Positions 6,578 to 14,168 of a DNA stretch of 64,000 nt are shown piece by piece (position 1 is the stretch's first letter; each line of letters begins with the position of its first letter). The stretch covers positions 310,001 to 374,000 of the forward strand of contig CAVOXO010000001.1 in assembly GCA_963700425.1 (NCBI GenBank). Reading direction: 5' to 3'. A program made the translations under genes and the position numbers. This DNA is from CAVOXO01 sp963700425. Its GTDB lineage: Bacteria; Actinomycetota; Acidimicrobiia; Acidimicrobiales; Microtrichaceae. The notes under the pieces are model-generated. The model was not told where the DNA came from and searched no databases. It worked only from the letters and a program-made list of their open reading frames with translations.

Positions 6578-9432
6578 CCCTGCCGCTCCACCTGCACCGC
6601 GACCCCGACGCCGACGCCCTGTGGTCGTCGTCATCGGACCGCGTCCGTCGGGTGTTGGGTGGACTCGGTCTGCTCGTGGGTGCGGGGCTCATCGCACTGG
6701 TGGCGTCCACCTCGGTCACCGTCATCGTTCTCGCGGCCATGATCCCGTTCGCGGTGATCGCCGTCTCGCTGGTGATCAGTCGGCCCTCCTACATGATGGA
6801 GATCGCGATCGTCACGATGTGGTTCGAGCTTCTCGGATTCGGACCCATCCGGATGGGCCGGGTGATCGCCGTGATGATCACCCTCGTGATGGCCGCCCGC
6901 ATCGCGTTCAGTCGCTGGCGCCCCGCCGCTTTCGATCTTCGGGCCTGGCTGCCCGTGACGGTCTTCTTCCTGTACGCCTTCGTGTCCGCCTTCTGGTCCA
7001 CGGAGTTGACCGCCGGTTGGTTCTTCGGGATCTCGCAGCTGTACCTGGCCCTCACGTATTTCCTCTTGTTCCTCACGTTCACGACCGATGAACCGCGCCT
7101 CCACCGGCTGATGCGGCTGTGGGTGCTGGTCGGCGCACCGATCGCGCTGCTCGGCGTCATCGGTTTCGCCGGGTTCGGCGGACGCATCATCGGGTTCACC
7201 GGCGGTCCCAACGTCTACGCCGTGTACCTGATGGAGGCGATGCCCATCTCGGTCGTCCTCATCCGCCGCGAGGTCACCACACGGGGACGCATGCTCTTCG
7301 CGGGCGTCCTGTTGATCTACCTCGCAGCTCTGGTGGCCACCGGCTCGCGCGGTGGGTTGGTCTCGTGTGGCGCCATGGCCGTGTACATCTTCGTGACGCT
7401 TCCCGGACTGTCGCGCCGCCGGCGAATGGCGTCGATCGTACTGGGCGGGATCGCGATCGTCGGCGGGATCCTCCTGGCCGCCATCATCAACCCCGACCGA
7501 TTCTCGCTGGCGGGTTTCGTCGGAGATGCCGGAGCTGGTCGCGCCGAGATCTGGAACGCCGCGGTGCAGACGGTGAACGAACGTCCCGTCTTCGGGTCCG
7601 GCATCTCGACGTTCCGCACCCAGGTTCTGGATCTGCTCACCAAGGTCAGCGGTGGATCGTCCGACGTCATCGGCCTCATCCGTCAGGGCGAGATCGCCGA
7701 CGCCGGCAAGCTCGGCGTCCACAACATGTACCTCGAGCTCCTGTTGGACACCGGAATCGTCGGCCTCGCCCTGTGGGGGGTCGCGTACGTGGCCGTCGCC
7801 TTCAACCTCTGGAAGATGCGGGGCACCAGATGGGCGGAGTGGGCCTGGGCCTTCCTGGGCATCCACCTGGGACGGCTGGTGAACGGCCTCTTCGACACCC
7901 AGTACAACCAGAAGATGCACTGGGTGGTCTACGGCTTCGCCGGGAGCCTCTACTTCCAGCGGCTGCGGACCGAGCGAAGGACGCGTGAGAGCGCCAACGT
8001 CGGCGTCGTCGACCCGTTGCCGAGGGGTCAGCAGTCCTGGCTGGGGCCCGACGCCGATCCGCTGGCCGCCCCGATCGACATGAGAACCCGTGTCCCCTTT
8101 CGCCGCGTCCTGATGGGTTCCATGGCCGTCGGAGCGGTGCTGGGCTTCGGATTGACCTTCGGATTCGGTCAGCGGACGGCCACGGTGACGACCGAGATCT
8201 TTCCACCGAACATGGAGGAGCATGCGGGACGTCCCGAGATCCGCATCACCGACGGTGATCTGTTCGCGCTGGTCAACCTGGCCCGATCGGGGGCGTTCGC
8301 GGCTCAGGTCAAGGAGATGGCGTTCCTCGACGAGCCCGTCGAGGAGGTCCAGGCCCGCCTCGACGCCACCCGGACCCGCTTCGGGGCGATCATCGAACTC
8401 GAGGGCACGTTCGACACCGAGGCCGAGGCCGAGCGGGTCGGACGCATCATGGTGCCGGCCCTGGAACGGGTGATCGAGCTGTTCCGAGCGGGAGCGGTCA
8501 CCGCGGTGGATCTCGATGGCAGGAACCTCGCCCCCGAGTTGTCGGCGGAGTACGAGGGGCCGCTCTTCGTCCGGACCTACGACCAGCCCTACGTGGTGGT
8601 CTCAGCCCCCCGCATCGCGTGGCACACGCTTCTCGGGATGCTGACCGGAGGGCTGCTGGCCTTCGTCGGCGCGCTCGTCGTCCATGGCCGCAACCGCCTC
8701 ACCAGCGTCGAGGACATCTCGCTCCTCCTGAAGATCCCGCAGGTCGCGAGCGTCAAGCGCCTGTCGCGTCGTTCGAACGTCGATGCCGCCGACCAGCTCG
8801 CGGCGGCAACGGACGTGATCGCCGCGAGTCGCGACGGAGAGACCGGCAGCCTGGGCGTCAGCGGGATCGACACCGGTGGGGAGTCGCCGCGCCTGGCCTT
8901 CGGAATGGCCCTCGCACAGATCGTCGACGGAACCTCGCCAGATGTCGTGATCGTCGATCTCGACGCCGGCCGTGCCGGCTGGCGTGGTCGGCTCACCCGT
9001 CGTCGATCCCTGAGCTCGTTCTCGGGGTTGTCGCGCAAGCCGGGAGCATGGGAGGTCGCGGCCGGATCGGTCGCCCCGGAGGACGCGTGCTACCCGGTGC
9101 CACCACGCCGGGTGCCGCGGTCGCTCCGCCGGACGCACCGATCGGTGAAGAAGAGCGTCAAGGTGATGCCGTTCGGAACACACCGCGGTGAGCCGCTCGA
9201 CGACGCCGCACTCGCCGGACACATCCGGACCCTCGCCGAGACCAACAACGTGGTCGTGCACTTCGGTCCCGTACCTGGCCCCATCGCCCTCCAATCCGTG
9301 TACTCGGCGTGCGACACGGCCACGATCGGTGTGCTCGACGGTTGGACACCCATCGAGAACGCGGCCCTCGCCGTGGACACCCTGGACGCCGTGATCCCTC
9401 GGCGGGTCGGTTTTGTCCTGATCGAGAACTGA
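6574..9432 (+). CDS. O-antigen-ligase/polymerase fused to a Wzz-like region and degenerate BY-kinase-like domain
   Basis: This 952-residue protein appears to join three parts. Residues 1 to about 450 hold roughly ten membrane segments of the O-antigen ligase/Wzy type, with a long external loop (GSRGGLVS, then ENAAVQTV-like and GVHNMYLELLLDTGIVGL). Residues about 505-710 have two further membrane segments flanking an extracytoplasmic domain, the topology of Wzz chain-length regulators. The last 240 residues resemble the cytoplasmic tyrosine-kinase half: VVIVDLDAG resembles a Walker A-prime, but no GxxGxGK[ST] P-loop is present. It probably polymerises or ligates surface glycan and sets chain length. 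GTG 6574 is chosen because it overlaps the leader stop. Confidence 0.72.
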   Translation: MTLPLHLHRDPDADALWSSSSDRVRRVLGGLGLLVGAGLIALVASTSVTVIVLAAMIPFAVIAVSLVISRPSYMMEIAIVTMWFELLGFGPIRMGRVIAVMITLVMAARIAFSRWRPAAFDLRAWLPVTVFFLYAFVSAFWSTELTAGWFFGISQLYLALTYFLLFLTFTTDEPRLHRLMRLWVLVGAPIALLGVIGFAGFGGRIIGFTGGPNVYAVYLMEAMPISVVLIRREVTTRGRMLFAGVLLIYLAALVATGSRGGLVSCGAMAVYIFVTLPGLSRRRRMASIVLGGIAIVGGILLAAIINPDRFSLAGFVGDAGAGRAEIWNAAVQTVNERPVFGSGISTFRTQVLDLLTKVSGGSSDVIGLIRQGEIADAGKLGVHNMYLELLLDTGIVGLALWGVAYVAVAFNLWKMRGTRWAEWAWAFLGIHLGRLVNGLFDTQYNQKMHWVVYGFAGSLYFQRLRTERRTRESANVGVVDPLPRGQQSWLGPDADPLAAPIDMRTRVPFRRVLMGSMAVGAVLGFGLTFGFGQRTATVTTEIFPPNMEEHAGRPEIRITDGDLFALVNLARSGAFAAQVKEMAFLDEPVEEVQARLDATRTRFGAIIELEGTFDTEAEAERVGRIMVPALERVIELFRAGAVTAVDLDGRNLAPELSAEYEGPLFVRTYDQPYVVVSAPRIAWHTLLGMLTGGLLAFVGALVVHGRNRLTSVEDISLLLKIPQVASVKRLSRRSNVDAADQLAAATDVIAASRDGETGSLGVSGIDTGGESPRLAFGMALAQIVDGTSPDVVIVDLDAGRAGWRGRLTRRRSLSSFSGLSRKPGAWEVAAGSVAPEDACYPVPPRRVPRSLRRTHRSVKKSVKVMPFGTHRGEPLDDAALAGHIRTLAETNNVVVHFGPVPGPIALQSVYSACDTATIGVLDGWTPIENAALAVDTLDAVIPRRVGFVLIEN

Positions 9433-9446
9433 GCAAGGCTGATCGA

Positions 9447-10226
9447 GTGTGGATCGACACCCACTGCCACCTGAGCGGGGACGACCGTGCGTCCGACCGC
9501 ATCGCTGAGGCGGTCGTCGCGGGGGTGGAACGTCTCGTCGTCGTGGGAACCACCGTCGAGGACAGCCGGCGAGCCATCGACCTCGCCGGGAGCCACCCTG
9601 GGGTCTTCGCGACCGCAGGTGTCCATCCGCACGACGCATCTGGTGGAATCGAGGGGCTGGACACGTTGCTGGCCTCCCCTGACGTCGTGGCCGTGGGCGA
9701 ATGCGGACTCGATTACCACTACATGCACAGCCCAGCCGATGAGCAGCGGGAGGTGTTCGCGCGGCAGGTCGCCCTGGCGGGCGCGACCGGCCTTCCGCTC
9801 GTCGTTCACACCCGAGATGCCTGGGACGACACGGTGGAGATCCTCGATGCACGCCCCGACGATTCCGCGGTGGTCATCCACTGCTTCAGCGGTGGGCCCG
9901 ACGAGGCTCGGCGGCTCCTCGATCTCGGGGCGTGGCTGTCGTTCAGCGGCATCGTGACCTTCCGAAACGCGGAGGCCGTGCGAGAGGCGGCGCGGATCTG
10001 CCCGCTTGGCCGGCTTCTGGTGGAGACCGACAGTCCTTTCCTGGCTCCCGACCCGCACCGGGGCCGGCCCAATCGGCCGGCGCTCGTACCGGTCGTGGGT
10101 GAGGCCGTGGCCGCGGCGAGAGGCGAGGACGCCCGGACCGTCGCCACCGCGGTGTGGGCCAACGCCTGCACCGTCTTCGGCTGGTCCGCCGATGCTCCGC
10201 GACTGGCGTCGGCGGGGGACACGTGA
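9447..10226 (+). CDS. tatD: TatD-family metal-dependent deoxyribonuclease
   Basis: This 259-residue TIM-barrel hydrolase has all family metal-site motifs in order: DTHCHL at the N-terminus, GVHPHDA, GECGLDYHY, VHTRDAWDD, HCFSGG and ETDSPFLAP. TatD proteins are 3'-5' exonucleases or DNases linked to DNA repair and turnover. GTG 9447 puts the start directly before IDTHCH. Position upstream of rsmA and ispE repeats the mycobacterial order, where rpfB lies between tatD and ksgA. Confidence 0.9.
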   Translation: MWIDTHCHLSGDDRASDRIAEAVVAGVERLVVVGTTVEDSRRAIDLAGSHPGVFATAGVHPHDASGGIEGLDTLLASPDVVAVGECGLDYHYMHSPADEQREVFARQVALAGATGLPLVVHTRDAWDDTVEILDARPDDSAVVIHCFSGGPDEARRLLDLGAWLSFSGIVTFRNAEAVREAARICPLGRLLVETDSPFLAPDPHRGRPNRPALVPVVGEAVAAARGEDARTVATAVWANACTVFGWSADAPRLASAGDT

Positions 10227-10795
10227 TGCTGTCGCCGCACATGGCTCCTTCCGGACCGCGACGATCGAAGGTTCCGCTCGTCGCGGCGGCCGTGGCCACT
10301 GTCGTGCTCGTTCCGTTCATCATCAAGGACCTCGGTGGCGACGAGGAACCGGAACCGGTGGCCTCGGTGCCGGTGACCACCACGACTCAACCCGTCCCCG
10401 AGTCCACGGATGTCGTCGATCCATCGGTCGCGGTGGAGGTGCGCTCCGTGGTGATCGATCCGGCCTGGCTCGCCAAGGGCACGAGCGTGTTCGGAGAATC
10501 GGAGGCGCAGACCAAGGCCAGGATCGACGGACGGGAGGCGACGACCGCCACCCCCGAATCGCCGGCGACCGTCGCCGCGACCACGACGCGGCCGGTGGGC
10601 GATTCCGATTCGGGCGACCGGCCCGCAACGACCCCGGCGCCGACCCGGGCGCCCACCACCCGGGCGCCGGCGCCCACCACTCCGCCGACATCGCCCCCCA
10701 AACCGACCCCGGCGCCCACCACCGCTCCCCCCACGACCGCCGCGGCGCCCACCACGGCGCCGCCGGCGCCGGCCGCGGTCGGCACAAGTGGCTGA
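10226..10795 (+). CDS. membrane-anchored Pro/Thr-rich protein in the usual rpfB position
   Basis: This 189-residue protein has a short N-terminus, one membrane segment (about residues 17-34), an acidic patch, a roughly 70-residue unrecognised middle, and a low-complexity tail of Pro, Ala and Thr (PTTAPPT-type) that ends the protein. Such tails usually span the cell wall. No resuscitation-promoting-factor or LysM domain is visible, although rpfB occupies this slot in mycobacteria. Start GTG 10223 or ATG 10226, both overlapping the tatD stop, with GGCGGGGG upstream. The tail runs up to the rsmA start, with an 8-bp overlap. Confidence 0.6.
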   Translation: MLSPHMAPSGPRRSKVPLVAAAVATVVLVPFIIKDLGGDEEPEPVASVPVTTTTQPVPESTDVVDPSVAVEVRSVVIDPAWLAKGTSVFGESEAQTKARIDGREATTATPESPATVAATTTRPVGDSDSGDRPATTPAPTRAPTTRAPAPTTPPTSPPKPTPAPTTAPPTTAAAPTTAPPAPAAVGTSG

Positions 10796-11606
10796 GGCCC
10801 CGGACTACCTGACGTCGCGCCGGGTGCGGGAACTCCTGGCCGCGCACGGGCTGGAAGCTCACAAGACGCTCGGGCAGAACTTCCTCGTCGATCCCAACAC
10901 GGTGCGGCGCATCGTCGATCTGGCGGGTGTGGGTCCGGGCGATCAGGTCATCGAGATCGGTCCCGGCCTCGGGTCGCTGTCGGTCGGGCTCGTCGCGGCG
11001 GGAGTCGATCTGCGGCTGGTGGAACTCGACACCCGGCTGGTCGCGCCACTGCGCGACGTCCTCGGAGAAGGCGTCGACCTCATCGTCGGAGATGCGAGAA
11101 CGCTCGACTGGACCGGCATCGCGACGCCTGGGACCTGGACCGTGGTGGCCAACCTCCCTTACAACGTCGCCGCCACGGTGGTATTGAGGATTCTCGAGAC
11201 CGCACCGACGATCACCCGACTCGTGGTGATGGTTCAACGCGAGGTCGCCGAACGGCTGTGCGCAGGCCCGGGGAAACGCACCTATGGGATTCCCTCGGTG
11301 AAGGTCCGGTTCTGGGGGTCGGCCCGCATCGTGGCCGCCGTCGGCCGAGACGTGTTCGTCCCCCGGCCGAGGGTGGATTCGGCCGTCGTGGAGATCCGAC
11401 GCGGTTCGGGCCCATCGCGCCCCGACCACGAGGCGGTGTTCTCGTTGGTCAACCGGGCCTTCGGGCAACGTCGAAAGATGCTCTCGACATCACTTCGGGG
11501 GGTCGTCGATGCGGAGGGATTCGAGGAGGCGGGGGTGGAGGGCTCGGCGCGTCCCGAGACCCTCGACGTCGACGAGTGGTGCCGCTTGGCATCGGTCGCT
11601 CGGTAG
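10788..11606 (+). CDS. rsmA: 16S rRNA dimethyladenosine transferase RsmA (KsgA)
   Basis: RsmA dimethylates two adjacent adenines (A1518/A1519) near the 3' end of 16S rRNA late in 30S assembly. The 272-residue product shows LGQNFLVD, the SAM-binding IEIGPGLGSLS, NLPYNVAATV (the catalytic NLPY motif) and the C-terminal VFSLVNRAFGQRRKML. GTG 10788 overlaps the preceding stop. It is followed closely by ispE, the same pairing as in mycobacteria. Confidence 0.93.
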   Translation: MAEAPDYLTSRRVRELLAAHGLEAHKTLGQNFLVDPNTVRRIVDLAGVGPGDQVIEIGPGLGSLSVGLVAAGVDLRLVELDTRLVAPLRDVLGEGVDLIVGDARTLDWTGIATPGTWTVVANLPYNVAATVVLRILETAPTITRLVVMVQREVAERLCAGPGKRTYGIPSVKVRFWGSARIVAAVGRDVFVPRPRVDSAVVEIRRGSGPSRPDHEAVFSLVNRAFGQRRKMLSTSLRGVVDAEGFEEAGVEGSARPETLDVDEWCRLASVAR

Positions 11607-11609
11607 CCT
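11604..11609 (+). promoter_or_regulatory. -10 box TAGCCT, leaderless promoter of ispE
   Basis: TAGCCT begins with the rsmA stop codon TAG and ends 6 nt before GTG 11616, fitting the leaderless arrangement seen repeatedly in this window. Confidence 0.4.
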
Positions 11610-11615
11610 CTGACG

Positions 11616-12341
11616 GTGACCGACGTGTTCGGCCGACTGGAGGCACCCGCCAAGCTCACCCTGTCGCTCCGGATCGTCGGGCGTCGCGACGACGGCTACC
11701 ACCTCATCGATGCCGAGATGGTGAGCCTCTCGCTCGTCGACCGCCTGGTGGTCCGCTCTGGAGAAGGAGTCCGGATCACCGGCTCTGCAGCGGGTCCGAT
11801 GGCAGGTGAGACCGACGGCACCGATCTGGTGTCGCACGCGCTGGAGTTGGTCGGCCGTCGGGCACGGGTCGAGATCGACAAGTCCATCCCGCCCGGAGCG
11901 GGACTGGGCGGTGGGAGCGCGGACGCGGCGGCCGTGCTGCGCTGGGCCGGATACCGAGACGTCGTCGGCGCGTCACGCCTCGGGGCCGATGTGTCGTTCT
12001 GCCTGGTCGGTGGCAGGGCCCGGGTGCGCGGGATCGGCGAGATCGTGGACCCGCTGCCTTTCCGGCCACGGACCTTCACGCTGCTGACCCCTGAGGTCCA
12101 CTGCTCGACGCCGTCGGTCTACGCCCGGTGGGACGAGATGGGAGGGCCCTCTGCGCCCGACACCGAGGGCAACGATCTGGAGGCCGCGGCGCTGTCGTTG
12201 TACCCGGACCTGGCGATCCACAGGGACCGTCTGGGAGACATCTCGGGCTCGACCCCACGGCTGGCCGGCAGCGGATCGACCTGGTTCGTCGAGGGATCCC
12301 ACCCGGGAGGGGATCGTCGGGTCGTCACCACCGTCGGGTGA
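11616..12341 (+). CDS. ispE: 4-diphosphocytidyl-2-C-methyl-D-erythritol kinase IspE
   Basis: IspE phosphorylates CDP-methylerythritol in the non-mevalonate isoprenoid pathway. The 241-residue protein has the GHMP-kinase pattern: APAKLTLSLRIVGRRDDGYH at the start, the ATP loop PPGAGLGGGSADAAAV, GADVSFCLVGG and a C-terminal LAGSGSTWF. It is some 40-60 residues shorter than typical IspE but the motifs run without a break, so I regard it as intact. The stop codon lies in a hairpin and the gene is convergent with the bS22 gene. Confidence 0.9.
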   Translation: MTDVFGRLEAPAKLTLSLRIVGRRDDGYHLIDAEMVSLSLVDRLVVRSGEGVRITGSAAGPMAGETDGTDLVSHALELVGRRARVEIDKSIPPGAGLGGGSADAAAVLRWAGYRDVVGASRLGADVSFCLVGGRARVRGIGEIVDPLPFRPRTFTLLTPEVHCSTPSVYARWDEMGGPSAPDTEGNDLEAAALSLYPDLAIHRDRLGDISGSTPRLAGSGSTWFVEGSHPGGDRRVVTTVG

Positions 12342-12345
12342 CGAC
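12321..12345. terminator. hairpin terminator between ispE and bS22 gene
   Basis: Perfect 9-nt arms GTCGTCACC and GGTGACGAC enclose a 7-nt loop. The ispE stop codon TGA lies in the right arm. Convergent genes on both sides and the absence of a T-run suggest a bidirectional GC-type terminator. Confidence 0.5.
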
Positions 12346-12350
12346 CGGGT

Positions 12351-12452
12351 TCACTTGCCGCGGGCTCGGCGTTGGTGGCGCGTGCGGCGGAGGAGCTTGC
12401 GGTGCTTCTTCTTGCGCATCCGCTTGCGTCGTTTCTTGATCAGTGAACCCAT
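12351..12452 (-). CDS. ribosomal small-subunit protein bS22 (33 residues)
   Basis: The 33-codon frame begins MGSLIKKRRKRMRKKKHRK and is almost entirely Lys/Arg. It closely matches from memory the actinobacterial peptide of the AURKAIP1/COX24 type found in mycobacterial 30S structures and named bS22, where it binds near the decoding centre. ATG 12452 gives precisely the family length; the frame is open upstream but the extra residues are unlike the family. The gene is convergent with ispE. Confidence 0.85.
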   Translation of the reverse strand: MGSLIKKRRKRMRKKKHRKLLRRTRHQRRARGK

Positions 12453-12610
12453 GGCGGCGCTGACACTACCCATCCGCTGGACCCCGTGCGAACCGATGCC
12501 TTCTGTTTTCATGCGCCGACCGGTATCGTGGTCGTTCGTGCCCGCTGTGGGTACCGGGCGATGCGCCGGTCGAGAGATCCGGCGCACACAACGACACTGG
12601 ACGTGGTGCA

Positions 12611-13948
12611 ATGAGCGATGCCGGAGCCCTGGCGACACTGGCTGACCCCACCCTCATCGAGGAGAAGAGCTCGATCGACCTGCGTTTCGGTCGTCGGACG
12701 TGGCTCACGATCGGTGCGGTGTCGTTCCTCGCCGGAATCCTCGGGATGATCCTGTCCTTGTTGGTTCCCGATCAGTTCGTGGTCACCCGCACGCTCCTCG
12801 TGATGTCCGGCAACAATCCCAACGACAACGCGGCGCTGATCATCGCCTTCGAGGACTTCATCAACAATCCGGGATTCGCCACCGAGTTGAAGTCCCGCAC
12901 CGATCTCGATCTCTCGGCCGCGGAGATCCGCGACATGATCTCCACGAACCATCCCGTGCTGTCGGCGACGATCGACGTCAAGGTCCAGTCGGGCGATCTG
13001 GAGACGGCCACGACCATCTCCGATCAGGTGGTGCCGACGCTCAACGCCATGGTTCAGCGCAACCAGCGAAATCTTCCGATCCAGAGTCGTATCGCCGGGC
13101 CCATCGTCCAGGAGATCTTCGCGAATCCCATCCGCGAGCAGGTGTTCGTCCCGTGGTGGGTCGGGTTCCTGACCGGTGCCGGGCTGGCGTTCCTGATCTC
13201 CTTCGTGGTCGCGGCATTCCGCCAGTACCGCCAGCCGGTCATCAGTTCGGCCCGCGATGTCGGCAGTGCGCTCGACCTCCCGGTCCTGGCGCGGATCTCC
13301 GCCGTGGGCGACGGTCGCACGACCAATCCGCAGGAAGCGGTGCTCGCCATGCTCGCGGCCGTGGAGCGCCTGGGCGCGAGGGGTCCGATCCACCGGCTGG
13401 TCGTCGTCGGACCCGATGCCGATCTCGAGCGCTCCAAGCTGATCCTCGCCCTCGGGTGTGCCATCGCCCGCAACTTCGATCAACCGGTGGCGCTCGTCGA
13501 CGCCGACCTGGAGAACGCTTCGCTCACGAAGCTGGTGGGAGCCTCCGACGAACCGGGTCTCTCGGAGTGCCTCACCGGCGAACTGCGCGTCGATCAGACC
13601 CTCCTCCGCCTCGAGAACGGCCACACCCCCCAGATCCTGTCGGGCATGGTGCCTCCGAGCGGCATGGTGCGGGTGATGCCCGCAGGCATCAACCGGGGCG
13701 GGAGCCTCCTGCGCATGAGGTCGAACCTCCATCAGGTGCTCGGATCGCTCTCGGGTCGATACGTGGTGGTGATCGACGGGCCGCAGGTTCCCGGGCCGGT
13801 TCCCTCCACGCAGTTGCTGTCGATGTCCGACGCCACCCTGGTGGTCGTGACGGAGGGTTCCACGTCCATCCGGGACGCCCGTTTCACCGGCGACACCCTG
13901 CGCTCGTACACCACCAATCCTGTGGGTGCGGTCGTCCTGAAGAAGTAG
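12611..13948 (+). CDS. Wzz/BY-kinase-like chain-length protein with degenerate ATPase half
   Basis: This 445-residue protein has the layout of bacterial tyrosine autokinases: membrane segments at about 32-53 and 178-200 around an external Wzz-like domain, then a cytoplasmic P-loop-type domain. VALVDADLENASLTKL resembles Walker A-prime and YVVVIDGPQ resembles Walker B. The P-loop position reads VVGPDADLERSKLI and lacks GK[ST], and no C-terminal tyrosine cluster is seen, so catalysis is doubtful. A role in regulating polysaccharide chain length or export fits the adjacent glycosyltransferases. Start ATG 12611 is preceded by TGGTGCA without a strong ribosome site. Confidence 0.7.
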   Translation: MSDAGALATLADPTLIEEKSSIDLRFGRRTWLTIGAVSFLAGILGMILSLLVPDQFVVTRTLLVMSGNNPNDNAALIIAFEDFINNPGFATELKSRTDLDLSAAEIRDMISTNHPVLSATIDVKVQSGDLETATTISDQVVPTLNAMVQRNQRNLPIQSRIAGPIVQEIFANPIREQVFVPWWVGFLTGAGLAFLISFVVAAFRQYRQPVISSARDVGSALDLPVLARISAVGDGRTTNPQEAVLAMLAAVERLGARGPIHRLVVVGPDADLERSKLILALGCAIARNFDQPVALVDADLENASLTKLVGASDEPGLSECLTGELRVDQTLLRLENGHTPQILSGMVPPSGMVRVMPAGINRGGSLLRMRSNLHQVLGSLSGRYVVVIDGPQVPGPVPSTQLLSMSDATLVVVTEGSTSIRDARFTGDTLRSYTTNPVGAVVLKK

Positions 13949-14010
13949 TGGGCGCTCCGCGTCATGGCTGACGGCCCGAGCTGTCCGATTCCCGACCTGT
14001 CAGCTATTGC

Positions 14011-14030
14011 TCAAGAGTCGGGCCTCTTGA
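14011..14030. promoter_or_regulatory. inverted repeat in 220-bp intergenic region of the polysaccharide cluster
   Basis: TCAAGAG and CTCTTGA, perfect 7-nt arms, flank the 6-nt spacer TCGGGC. It lies 62 bases after the Wzz-like gene and about 140 before the polyprenyl glycosyltransferase. It could be a terminator for the former or an operator for the latter. The rest of 13949-14168 shows no open frame or RNA motif I recognise. Confidence 0.4.
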
Positions 14031-14168
14031 ACCGTAGGGAGAACCGTGGTCTACTGGCTTAACTTCGTAAAGGTACGGCTGGACATCGATCGGTTGCACT
14101 CCGTGAGCGCGCCCGCCGACGCGATCGTCCTGGGGTAGTTGTGTCGGAGCGGATGTTCGGGAGCATGA

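Noticed and set aside
5789..6634. N-terminal extension of the enoyl-CoA hydratase to 6634
   Set aside because: The added 55 residues are Arg-rich, unlike the family, and would overlap the divergent gene; ATG 6469 is used instead.
13949..14168. Riboswitch (for example c-di-GMP class I) in the glycan-cluster gap
   Set aside because: I could not find the conserved core or helices of any riboswitch class I know; only one inverted repeat is visible.
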